Part shown: positions 1 through 11,224 of the stretch, one piece after another
Layout: each line of letters opens with the position of its first letter
How positions within the stretch are numbered: position 1 is the first letter of the stretch
From: Symbiotaphrina buchneri
Taxonomy: Eukaryota; Ascomycota; Symbiotaphrinales; Symbiotaphrinaceae
Reading direction: 5' to 3'
Assembly (NCBI GenBank): GCA_001599915.1
Contig: BCIG01000022.1
Span: 248,001 to 312,000, forward strand
Length of the DNA: 64,000 bases
Translations under genes and position numbers: made by a program
Notes under the pieces: model-generated
Told to the model about the DNA's origin: nothing
What the model saw: only the letters and a program-made list of their open reading frames with translations
Database searches by the model: none

Positions 1-280
1 ACCCCACTTCGAATCATAATCAGAGCCATGTATAGTTGACGGACACCATGGGCAAGCTCGCCCCTCAAGTTGAGGTCGTCCCATCTGCTGTATGTGAAGC
101 AGTATCCTGCCACCGATGCCCCCGGCGAGTCAATGCCGATCCAAGCCATAACATGTGAATACACATTTTCCCGGAGATCACCTACCCTGAGGCAAACCGG
201 ATCGACACTTCAAGTTCAAAACGTAATCCATCAGGTTGACTTCCACGTGTGCGACGATGGTACTGAAGTTACACGAGATT

Positions 281-2055
281 CTACGCTGTCGCTTCTGATC
301 CCTTCTCAAAAGTGGTTCGGGAGGCCGTGCTATGATCGTCCTTCTTGGACTTCTTGCTCTTCTTGTCCTCTTTGCCCTTCTTCGCGGCAGCTTCTGCCAT
401 AAGCTGTTCAAAAGCCATATAATCCCCTTCTTCTTCCGGATCACGCTGGGCCTAGCCACCAGTTAGTTCGAATTCTCTCGAAGAAAGCGCGCCAATCTTG
501 CCTGTTGAAATATAGTGCCGCACAAGATAAGTGCATGTGCTCTCTCAATTCTCTTCTCCAATTTGACCGATTTGTCGTGGAGGACTTTATCGCAAACGTC
601 CCGCAGGACGCTTTGAATCTCGAATTTGCTTCCTCTCCACGCTGCAGTCAAGATCTTCCCCGTCACTCTTTTTTCATATTCCGCCTTTTTCTCATCCGTC
701 CAGTCTTCACCCCCTTTCTCCTCCAGCTTTGCCATTTCCTCCAGCGTCATCTGTGCGTCGATAGCACTTGAGATCGTGCTCCACGTATCCTTGGCCAGGG
801 TGCCTTTGTCCTTCAATCTTGAGAAAAATCCAGATATGCCGAGGAACTTTTGTGACTTTAAGATCGATGTGGCCTTCTGTACATATGTGTTCCCGATGGC
901 ATGCAGGATCTCCAGTCCGAAGGATTCCATCTTGAGGTTTTCCACCTCAAGCCTGGTTTTCTCTTGGAAAGCTTTCGTCACATCCGGCCCCTTGTCAGTT
1001 TCTGTCCAGACACTTATACGATCAATGAGCTTCTTCGCGAGGGTATCAACCCGTTCATCTCGGATTCGTTTTCTCTCCAACTCATAGGCCGCAAGCTCTT
1101 CTCTTTGCTCTTTGGTGAGCCCTCCCTTTTTCTTTTCCTTCTTACGCAGCTCCTTCTCATTTTCGGTGACCCCAGCAGCATCAAGGCGTGCATCTTCCTC
1201 CGATCGATCCATGATTGCTTGACGTGTAGGGATGCCTCGTCTGGGTGTGCTCGTCCCAGAGCTCGTCGCGGCTTGAGGTGCGGCAGAAGGGTCTGCGGAA
1301 CGAATAGGGATATCCATCGTCGACGGAGAAGCTTCAGGCACGACGGCTGGTTTTGTATCCGTGCTGCTCTTTTCGGTCGTTGGCGATGCCTGTGCCACCT
1401 GTGCTTGTGCCTGGGCCTGGGCTTGGGCCTCTGCCTCCTCCTCCTCCATTTCCCGCATTGTGATGTCCATGGTTTTCGTGAGGTCTTTCATGAGGGATAT
1501 CTCTCCTATCCTGATGACGTGATGCTCGTAAGCGACCGGAAGCGCCAATCTGTGGGTGAAGAGACTCACAGATCGACGAATGCCTCTCCACCGAAGATCA
1601 TACCAAAAAACTCGGCCGGATCCTCTGCTGAATTGTCAGAGTACTAAGTACTATAATCATAGGCACCACGGGATCGTACCGAAGCCTCCTCCAGGAACCG
1701 CTTGGTCCTTGCCATATTTATCGTATTGTTTCCGCAGCTCCGGATCGCTCAGGACCTGATACGCCTCACCAATCTGGCCCACAGGATTAGCATTGGCAAT
1801 ACCCATCTGGACGGATAGACAAACAGCTTGAAACTTCTGATGCGCAGTCTCATCGCCAGGGTTCTTATCTGTATTTGATCAGCCTTCGCCTGCCCGAAGA
1901 CAGAGTGAAGGGCGCCCCACAAGTGAGGGCGAGGGCGTACCTGGATGATGTACTATAGCAAGTTTCCTGTATGCCCGTTTGATCTCAAGTTCGGTCGCAT
2001 TGGTTGGCACGCCCAAAGCATCATAGTAGGTAGTGTCTACCACTTTTGCAGCCAT
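281..2055 (-). CDS. DnaJ (Hsp40) co-chaperone with DnaJ-X domain, CAJ1/DJP1-like
   Basis: Predicted Hsp70 co-chaperone of 513 residues. The N-terminus is a J domain (TTYYDALGV near residue 8, then [19 protein letters not shown] carrying the HPD motif that stimulates Hsp70 ATPase). A Gly-rich/F segment follows, then the conserved [20 protein letters not shown] block and a long charged DnaJ-X region. Residues after the block include an AQ dipeptide repeat. The C-terminus is Lys-rich ([10 protein letters not shown]). Introns read at 1869-1940, 1628-1679, 1511-1569 and 452-501. The last has a GC donor; splicing it gives [14 protein letters not shown] in frame. Family members act in the cytosol, with Djp1 assisting peroxisomal and mitochondrial import; which role applies here is inference. 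It is divergent from ERG9 across about 0.8 kb. Confidence 0.9.
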
Positions 2056-2868
2056 GCCGGCTTGGTGGACAAAGATAGGTGGACCGCGATGGTGCGGTTC
2101 CTGCTTATAGAAATTTAGGGAGGACCGCGGTGAGGGGAATGACTTGAGAGAAAGGTTCGGTGAAGTAAACTAGGGAGTCGGGTGACTGAGTGCTTTCTGC
2201 AAACTTCGCCCCGAGTTCAAAATGGAGCTGGAGCTGGAGCTGAAGGGTGGAACGGCGTCGGCTTTGTGACGAGATATTAAAAAGTGAAGAGCACAGCGCC
2301 AGAGCGAGCGGTACGAACTAAGGCAGCGTACGTACGTGGATACCCTACTGGTGTAGGTACTTTGTAGCTTAAGTGTACTTCTATTTACCGGGAAGTTTAG
2401 CTGGTAATGAAGCCGTCGGTACCTCAGCGGAAGTTAACCGTCCGCCTACCTAAGGTAAGGTACCTATTATCACCTCACCCTTGGGGACCCCGTACCGAAC
2501 CTGTTAGGTGTGGCCTTACCTAGTAGGTCAGTTCAGGGAGGTACGGAGAACGGCAGGTAAAAGTCAGGTAGGGTAAAGGGACTCCTAATAATTAACCGTT
2601 GCGCGATAATAAGTAAGATCCTCCGTCTCCTTACTGCAAGCAAACCCATAGCGCGTCCTGGACCACGTCTTTTACCAGTCTGGAACCACTTGAAACCAAT
2701 CCTCCAGTTATATTTCAAGCGTTGGTCTAATCTTGCTGGAACGTCGAAATTCCTCTGTTCGAACTTCTGTGCTGCGGTACCTGCGCCCTTCCCCGCATCA
2801 ACGTTCAACTGGTGTGCGTTCGGAATTCTCTGCCCCCAGCCATTGTCGGGACCGGTGGAGCTGTCAAG
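2056..2868. promoter_or_regulatory. Divergent intergenic region between the DnaJ gene and ERG9
   Basis: Shared upstream region of two divergent genes. No gene seen. It carries several GGTAAGGTA/TACCTTACC-type motifs, for example around 2451-2463 and 2514-2530. I see no recognisable binding site I would name with confidence. Confidence 0.5.
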
Positions 2869-4449
2869 ATGCCTTCAGCCTCAGAGATCCTCTACCTACT
2901 TGTGCATCCTCAACAGCTGAGAGCAATTATCCAATGGTAAGCCTGCGAGCGTACGTGTTCTTGTTCGCTTGCCAACCCTCATGGTGTAGGAAAGTCTGGC
3001 ACAATCCCGTGCATGAGCGCAACCCGGAGAAGGAAGCGCCCACCCTCCGACGATGTTTCGATTTTCTCAACCTGACAAGCAGGAGCTTCAGTGCAGTGAT
3101 CCAAGAACTTCACCCGGAGCTCCTTGTCCCTGTCGCTCTCTTCTATCTCGTCCTCCGCGGACTCGACACTATAGAGGATGACATGACTCTTCCTCTCGAA
3201 AAGAAAGTCCCATTGCTCAGAAGCTTTGACAAGATCATCGAGAAAGATGGCTGGACTTTCAACGACAATGGGCCCAATGAGAAGGATCGACAATTACTGG
3301 TCGAGTTCAATGTTGTGATCGAGGAGTTCAAGAAGATAAAACCAGCATACCGTGCGATCATCAAGGACATCACCGCCAAGATGGGTAATGGCATGGCCGA
3401 CTATGCGGAGAATGCTGAACACAATGTCAACGGTGTCGAAACCATCAAGGACTATGATCTGTACTGCCATTATGTGGCCGGGCTAGTCGGCGATGGCCTA
3501 ACACGGCTGTTTGTCGAAGGTGGTCTAGCGAACAGTGTCCTTCTGCAGCGGCCCAACCTGCACGAATCTATGGGCCTCTTTCTGCAGAAGACAAATATCA
3601 TACGAGACGTGCACGAAGACTGGGAGGACAAGAGGCGGTTCTGGCCAAAAGAAATCTGGTCCAAGTATGTTGATAAATTCGAGGATCTCTTCGACCCGAA
3701 GCATCTGGACGCGGCCCTCAACTGCAGCTCTGAGATGGTCCTTAACTCGCTACATCATGCAGACGAGTGCATCTTCTATCTGGCTGGAATAAGAGAACAG
3801 AGCGTTTTCAACTTTTGCGCAATACCGCAGTCAATGGCAATTGCTACTTTGGAACTCGTCTTCAGAAATCCTGATATCTTTCGGAAGCATATCAAAATAA
3901 GCAAAGGTGATGCTTGTCAGTTGATGACGGACTCTACACAAAGTCTACGAGTCGTCTGCGACGTATTCCGGAGATACGTCCGGAAAATCCACCAAAAGAA
4001 TACCCCGAAAGATCCAAACTTTCTGGAGATCAGTATCGCTTGCGGCGAGGTAGACACACCCCTTGCAGTATTTAACGAAGCTTACATGACAGGTCGAACA
4101 ATTCATCGAGTCAATATTCCCTTCGCAGGATCCCAAGGTCCTCAAGCTGCAACAAGAGGGTCAAGCTCCTGTCGACCCCCAAAAGGCGAAAGACGATGCG
4201 GAAGCCAAACAAGACGTTTTCTACTTGCTTCTTGCGGTAATCGCCACGACACTCGTCATCTCAGTGATTATGGTACGTTGGCGTCGTGTGGTACGTTGTC
4301 TGATGGCTAATATTCTTCAGATCGGTGTCGCTTGGCTGGCTGGGGCCCGGTTCGACCTTGCATTCAGTCAGTTGCGGCAAGGGAACTTACGGCCGCCGAA
4401 GCCAGACCAAGCAAAAAAGCTCCTGGAGCAGGAGCACGGCGAGTTATGA
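2869..4449 (+). CDS. ERG9: Squalene synthase (farnesyl-diphosphate farnesyltransferase)
   Basis: Joins two farnesyl diphosphates through presqualene diphosphate to squalene, the committed step to ergosterol, on the ER membrane. Spliced length is 478 residues, usual for fungal Erg9. The start [14 protein letters not shown] opens exon 1; introns are at 2937-2989, 4050-4092 and 4273-4320. Visible signatures are [14 protein letters not shown] (first Asp-rich motif), [17 protein letters not shown], and [18 protein letters not shown] (second Asp-rich motif). The C-terminal hydrophobic stretch [19 protein letters not shown] is the membrane anchor and is split by the last intron. The 43-base second intron is short, but its removal gives [17 protein letters not shown] as in homologues. 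Confidence 0.97.
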
Positions 4450-5170
4450 TCTGTCTATCATGTCTCCACGTCTTGGCTGCTGTTTATTCCCCTTTTCGAT
4501 TGCCTACGCGCCATTCGAGTAACATAATATACCTTCTAATACAGAAGACGTACAATATCACTTCTTGTGCCTCCTGGCGCACCAGCCAGTTCCGCATATC
4601 CATTCTTGCATTAATTTCGTTAGCACGGATGTCAAATTGCAATTCAGCCTTTCTCTATGGCTGTTGTTGTGCCGAAGATGTGCTTATATTGACCGCATTG
4701 CTCATATCGAGGTCACACAATTGCAAAGGTTTCAGCATCATTTGGATCTTTGTTGGTGGGATTCGTGCGCACATCACGTCGTGTGGGGGTGTCGAATGTT
4801 TCGAATGGTCATGGATCATGTAAATTACCTCATGTTTACTGGTGAACGAGTAATATACATTGCGATTATGCCTGGGAGCTCACAAAAACATCCCGGAGGG
4901 TGATGCCAGCAAATTACATAGTAAAGGCTGTCCCAAAGGTAATTTGATGCGTAAGGGGATTTTTGCAGGTTCCCGCGTGTCTCGTCTACCGTACAGCGCG
5001 TCGTCGTTCTCCGCCTCGCCGAGGTCGCGTCGCATACACGGTCCTAGCTTAGGTACCTTATGATTGGGTTCCTCTTTCTGCCTGTGAATCCTCAATGCCT
5101 TCACTCATGCCGCCCAAATTATAGAATACCATCATTCAAGCAACGGGCACAGGAAAAGGTGGTTGGCACA
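4450..5170. other. Intergenic region between ERG9 and MSH6
   Basis: Holds the ERG9 3' region and the MSH6 upstream region. Only short shadow reading frames occur. No RNA gene or repeat recognised. Confidence 0.5.
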
Positions 5171-8100
5171 ATGGCCCGCGCTCCCAATCAACAGTCTTCC
5201 CCTGGGCCTGCACCATCTTCCCTCAAGAAGAACCCCTCGGGCTCTCAGACAATGAAAGGCCAGCGCTCAATACTTGGGTTCTTTGGCAAGAAGGCGGATG
5301 GTGCTTCCAGTGGAACTTCAGGGGTCAACAATAAAGAGTCCATGCCATCCGGCAAGGTCAATGGTCCAGGCAAGCAACTGTCAGCGCCCGCTGCAAGCAA
5401 GCCTGTGCTCAAGAGGGGGTCAGCTCAGAGTCTAACGCCTGCACCAAGCAGCGACGCCATTGTACCTTCGAGCCCAGAGAAATCAGAGCAAGGCTCGGCC
5501 GATGGTGATGCTGTTCCAAAGGGCTTGCCTTCTCCTCCGGAAAGGGATGGAGCCGGAGCATCCCAAGATGCAGAGCTCTTCACCTCGTCCAATGGCACAC
5601 CCTCGCGAAAGGTACAATAAGCTTCCTGGCCCTTCTTTATCGAGCCGATGGCTAATTTGTAAACCTAGGCGAAGAAGATCATCAATTACGCGGAGTCCGA
5701 AGACGGAGAAGACGATGGTGATGAGGACGCCTTCCTCCCCGCGGCTCGGACTAAGACGAGAGGGAAAGCTTTGAAGAAGAGACGAACCATGGTGGAATCA
5801 GATTCTGAGGATGACTTCAAGGAAGACCTTGCGACATTTGCAGCAGACCTAGAAGACGATGGTATGCGAACATCTTGGTTGGATTGCACTTGCACTGCTG
5901 ACGGGCTCAGACATCGACGACTTCATAGCTCCCGATGATTCGGAGGAGGATTTGGCTCCCTCCAGAAAGCGAAAAAGACCCTCTGCAAAACCGTCACGGA
6001 AAGATTCTTCGCCTCAATTATTACCAGCAGTAGGCCCTATTGATCATGCCGATGCCGGAATGCCCACTGTTTCCACTGCCTCTCAATGGACATATGATCC
6101 GGATAACATCAAACCCCTCCATCCGCGGTCAGACTCGGCAACTAACGTCGCAGCTGGAAAACGCGCACAGTCGAAAACGTCCAAGGAAAAGGCGCACATG
6201 TCAGAGCCGGAGAAGCGCTACCCTTGGCTTGCCTCGATGACTGACGCGGATCGTAACCCTCCCGGCCATCCTGATTACGACCCCAGGACAATTTACATAC
6301 CACCTATGGCGTGGGCAAAGTTCTCACCGTTTGAGAAACAGTATTGGGAAATCAAACAGAAGTTCTGGGACACGATAGTTTTCTTCAAGAAGGGCAAATT
6401 CTACGAGCTTTATGAGAACGATGCGACTATCGGACATCAGCTCTTCGATCTGAAACTTACAGACCGTGTGAACATGCGGATGGTCGGGGTGCCTGAAGCT
6501 TCTTTAGAGCATTGGGCAAATCAGTTTGTTGCCAAAGGCTTCAAGATTGCTAGAGTAGATCAGTCAGAGACCGCTCTTGGAAAGGAAATGCGTGAGAGGG
6601 ACGGCAAGGGCTCCGGCAAGGCTCAAAAACAGGATAAAGTTATTCGCAGAGAGCTCGCCTGTGTTCTGACTTCTGGGACCCTCGTGGATGGAGGTATGCT
6701 CCAGGATGATATGTCCACCTATTGTGTGGCTATCAAGGTAGGGCTTGATCTTGGCTTCCAAGTTGTGCGGCCTAACCTCGAATTACAGGAGTCCATTGTG
6801 GACGGCCAACCTGCGTTTGGAATATGCTTTGTCGATGCGGCGACGGCACAGTTCTTCCTGACGGATTTTGTAGACGACGCCGATATGACCAAATTCGAGA
6901 CATTCGTCGCACAGATGCGACCTCAGGAGCTACTTCTTGAAAAGGTGACTATGTTCCCCGCTGCATTAAGCCCCACTCTCTTCTTTGCATTCATTTCTAA
7001 ACAGTTCCAGGGTGGCATCTCTGTCAAAGCTTTACGGATTCTCAAGAACAATACATGTCCTACGACAATCTGGAACTATCTCAAACCCGGTAAAGAATTC
7101 TGGGAAGCAGATATTACCGCCCGCGAAATTGATGCAAGTGGATACTTCGTGTCAGCTGACAGAGACAACATCGAAGCATGGCCGGCGGTTCTGCGAGAAG
7201 CTCGCGAGAAGGACTTGGTCATGTCGGCATTTGGTGCACTTGTCTGGTATCTCAGAATGGTTTGTGACACAGAAAAGGTTGCCTCCATCTTAACTAACAG
7301 CCGCAGCTCAAAATCGAGCGAGATCTGATTACCCTGGGCAACTTCTCCTGGTACGATCCTATTAGAAAAGCTACCAGTTTGGTCCTGGACGGCCAGAGTC
7401 TTATAAATCTAGAGGTACTGTTGGGAAATCGAGATGCATAACCGCATGCTGATGGAGACATAGATCTTTGCTAATTCGGTTGATGGCGGTTTCACCGGCA
7501 CCTTATTCGGCCTCGTCAATCGCTGCATCACACCATTTGGGAAAAGGATGTTCAAACAATGGGTCTGCCATCCCCTGGCAGATCCAGCCAAGATCAATGC
7601 ACGGCTAGATGCTGTTGAAGCTCTTAATGCTGATTTCACAGTCATGGATCGTTTTACCGCGTCACTTTCTAAAATACCTGACCTTGAGCGTCTCATCTCC
7701 AGAGTCCATGCTGGAATTTGCAAGGCTCAAGACTTCGTGAAAGTTCTCGAGGGGTTTGAGCAGATAGAGTATACCATGAGCTTGTTGAGCCAGTTTGGCA
7801 CCGGTGAAGGCGTTATTGGTCAACTCATCGCTGCCATGCCAGACTTGAACCCGACACTGAAGCACTGGAAGACGGCTTTTGACAGGTCGAAGGCAAAAGA
7901 GGAAGGCCTGCTCATTCCTGAGATGGGCGTGGAGGAAGATTTTGATGCCAGCCAAGGTCGCATCGAACGGGTCCTCGGCGAACTCGACAGTCTTTTGAAG
8001 AAAGTTCGGCGTGAGTTAGGTTCAAATGCTATCCTGTACAGGGATAATGGCAAGGAGATCTACCAATTGGAAGTACCTTCGACGATCAAGGGTGTCCCGA

Positions 8101-9260
8101 AATCATGGGACCAGATGTCGGCCACTGCAAAGGTTAAGAGGTACTACAGCCCTGAGCTTCGTGTCCTCGTCCGGCGACTTCAAGAAGCGCAGGAAATCCA
8201 TAGTCAGATTGTGAAAGGTGTATCAGGGAGGTTTTTCAAACGCTTCGACGAAGACTACGACCTGTGGCTCAAGGCAGTCAGGATAGTTTCGCAGCTTGAC
8301 TGTCTTATAAGCTTAGCCAAAGCGTCCTACTCCCTAGGGGAGCCGAGCTGCCGACCAGAGTTTGTGGATGGCGAGCGCAGTGTCCTCGAGTTTGAGGATC
8401 TGAGACATCCCTGCATGTTGACTAACGTGACTGATTTTATTCCTAATGACGTGGCTTTGGGAGGCGATGGTGCAAATATCAATCTGCTCACTGGAGCCAA
8501 TGCTGCCGGCAAATCGACGATTCTGAGGATGGTGGGTTCCAAATCATCATTCTTGCTATTCTATGCTTACGCGCGACATTAGACTTGTATCGCTGTCATC
8601 ATGGCCCAGATCGGCTGCTACGTACCCTGTAGGACTGCTCGTCTGACCCCGGTGGACCGCATCATGTCACGTCTTGGAGCGAATGACAACATCTTTGCTG
8701 CGCAAAGTACTTTCTTTGTGGAACTTTCGGAGACAAAGAAGATCCTGTCAGAGGCCACTCCAAGGTCACTTGTCATCCTAGATGAACTTGGACGTGGCAC
8801 AAGCTCGTACGATGGTGTTGCGGTCGCCCAAGCTGTCCTTCATCACGTTGCTACGCATATCGGCTGTATTGGTTTCTTTGCCACACATTACCATTCACTG
8901 GCTACAGAGTTTGCAGGACACCCGGAAATAGCACCAAAACGAATGCAGATCCACGTCGACGAGGATAACCGCCGCGTAACGTTTCTCTACAAGTTGGAAG
9001 ACGGCGTCGCGGAAGGTTCCTTTGGTATGCATTGTGCTGCCATGTGTGGCATTCCTTCCAAGGTCATTGACCGAGCTGAGGTAGCGGCGAAAGAGTGGGA
9101 ACATACAAGCCGCTTGAAGGAGAGTCTCGAGAAGGCGAGAAGTGGCTGCTATATCCCGCTTGGGATGCAGAGTGACGTTTCATGGTTATTGAAGGATACC
9201 ACGGAGGGTGTTGGAGAGGGTGCGTTGAATGTACTGTTGAAGGCCATCGAGGCCCTGTGA
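5171..9260 (+). CDS. MSH6: DNA mismatch repair ATPase Msh6 (MutS-alpha subunit)
   Basis: Partner of Msh2 in MutS-alpha, which recognises base mismatches and small loops in the nucleus. The spliced protein is about 1278 residues. The N-terminus has a PCNA-interacting box, QRSILGFF, near residue 35, followed by a disordered acidic linker. The mismatch-contact domain includes the Phe-x-Glu motif in GKFYELYENDA. The ATPase has Walker A TGANAAGKST, a Q/D-loop region FAAQSTFFVEL, Walker B and signature VILDELGRGTSSYDG, and the FFATHYHSL His-switch. Introns: 5612-5668, 5862-5910, 7260-7306, 7415-7463, 8532-8582. The start ATG at 5171 is chosen because the residues just after it lead into the PIP box; an in-frame upstream ATG at 5060 would add unrelated sequence. 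MSH3 is excluded by the GxFYELYEND context and the PIP-linker layout. Confidence 0.96.
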
Positions 9261-9765
9261 TTGATCTCTACAGAGTTTATCATCATCCAGGAGTTTGCTG
9301 TTCTTATTCCTTGCTCCGGTGTTTGTCTGAGATCTATATGTTAGAGCTTTGCTCGGGCGTTAGTGGTAGAGAGCCTCGCTCGCAATTATATGGCCTGAGG
9401 GCTTTGAGACCATGTCCATAATTCCAACATGACATCCTTCACATCGGATCGCAAAGAGACTCGCTCGGGGTGGCTCTGGCCATTAATAGTGAATTGTCGC
9501 ATCGGGTCAACTATTTACTTTGGAGAAGAGGCTCCTGTCTGCTGTTGCCCCTTGTTGCCCCTGTTTGCCAAGGCCCGTTTAGCGTTCAGGTAATCGTACC
9601 GAACGCCTGTACACACCGTACCTCTGCGGGCACGCCGCCTATCGGAGAATCGCATGCGTCGATCCTCTAATTGTTAATGTTGACCACCGGCCCACGCGCC
9701 AGACGATATAAGTGGCCCATGTTGAGCGTGAGCGAACTTGAGATGTAGAGTGCGTGATATAGAGA
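9261..9765. other. Intergenic region between MSH6 and the glutaminyl cyclase gene
   Basis: No gene supported. A stretch near 9351-9385 superficially resembles a tRNA A-box but lacks a B-box. Confidence 0.45.
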
Positions 9766-11042
9766 ATGGCCCCTCTTCACCTTCTGATAACCTTGTTGTG
9801 GCTTTCATCTTTCGGCGCCACATACACGACCCTCTCGGATGACACCTTGCAACACCTCCCCTCTCCGGGATCTGACTACGATATCCGCTCGGGCGCCCTT
9901 TTGGCACCGATCTTGGTCCCTCGAGTGCCTGGCTCTGAAGGATCCACCTCTGTGCTAAATCATTTCGTGTCCTTCTTCCGCTCCAGCCTGCCCAAGTGGA
10001 ACATATCCTTGCAGAATTCAACCTCCAAGACTCCGGTCACTGGTGATCGAGACGTGCCATTTGTGAATCTGATAGTCACTCGAGATCCACCATGGGCGGC
10101 ACCTGGAGAAGTTGGACGGCTCACCCTAGTGGCCCATTATGACAGCAAATTCTCGCCGGAAGGGTTTATTGGAGCTACGGACAGTGCCGCCCCGTGCGCG
10201 ATGCTCATGCATGCGGCTCGGAGTGTTGATGACGCCTTGACCAGAAAGTGGGAGGCAATGGAGGCACAAGGAGACATTTCGGACACCAAAGGCGTACAGA
10301 TACTGTTCCTGGATGGCGAGGAAGCCTTTCATAGCTGGACCGACAGTGACTCGCTTTACGGGGCAAGGTAAGCTCTTCCGACATGGTCAGGCCAAGAACC
10401 AGGAACTCACTCTGTTCAAGGTCGTTAGCAGAGGCTTGGGAAAAGACGCCCAATCCCGCCTTCTCGACCTATCACACGGCTCTGTCGTCGATCTCTCTCT
10501 TCCTTCTACTGGACCTGCTGGGTTCCAAAAATCCTACAGTCCCCTCATATTTCAAGACGACTCATTGGGCATATCGAAACCTTGCGGCTCTGGAAAGCCG
10601 CCTTCGTTCACTGCAGCTTTTCAAGTCATCACCCAATCACATTTCCAAGCGGGCGATCTCGTCCAAACACTCAAAAGCGCGGGTGGAGCAACCAAGAAAG
10701 GAGCCAATGTTCCTCACGGAGGCGGACAAGACAGACAATCGGTTCTTGGGATGGATGGTCCAGGATGATCATATACCTTTTATGGCGCGCGGAGTGGAAG
10801 TGTTGCATATTATACCCACCCCTTTTCCCCGGGTCTGGCACCAAATGACGGATGATGGCGAACATTTGGATCTGGATACGGTCGAGGACTGGGGTCAACT
10901 GGTGACGGCGTTTATCGGTGAATGGATGGATTTAGAAGGTTATTTTGATGTCTCAACCTCTGCTCCGCGCAGATTTGGCCAAGAAGGCTCTGGGCAGGAG
11001 AGGAAAAGGAGTCAGCCTACCATCGGTAAGACTGAATTATGA
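9766..11042 (+). CDS. Secreted glutaminyl-peptide cyclotransferase (M28 family, zinc)
   Basis: Predicted to cyclise N-terminal glutamine or glutamate to pyroglutamate in the secretory pathway. A signal peptide is clear (MAPLHLLITLLWLSSFGATY). Zinc ligands expected for the QC/M28 fold are visible: HYDSKF near residue 124, the Asp in GATDSAAP, the Glu in FLDGEEAF, and the late VLHIIPTPFPRVWH motif. WTDSDSLYGAR/SLAEAW spans the intron at 10368-10420 and matches the family. The spliced protein is about 407 residues if translation runs to the TGA at 11040-11042. A possible 35-base intron (11036-11070) would change only the last residues. A vacuolar aminopeptidase is less likely because of the PTPFP-x-VWH motif. 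Confidence 0.87.
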
Positions 11043-11224
11043 TATATCATCCAACCTAACAAAGGGATAGTTTGACCCATCCCTGGATTCGGACGCTAGA
11101 GGCATACAACAAATGGCAAAATCCCTAGATTGGGTTCACTATACAGTGGAGCATGCGCAGTGATTTCCGAAGTGAAGATGTTGGCTGCCATGCCACCTAG
11201 TCCACGTGAAAGCGGAACTGTCAT

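Noticed and set aside
901-1647. 248-codon plus-strand open frame
   Set aside because: It is antisense to the DnaJ gene, whose spliced frame has clear domains; the plus-strand product shows no recognisable feature.
9350-9390. tRNA-like stretch (GGGCGTTAGTGGTAGAGAGC)
   Set aside because: Resembles an A-box, but no B-box (GGTTCGAATCC-like) and no cloverleaf could be drawn.
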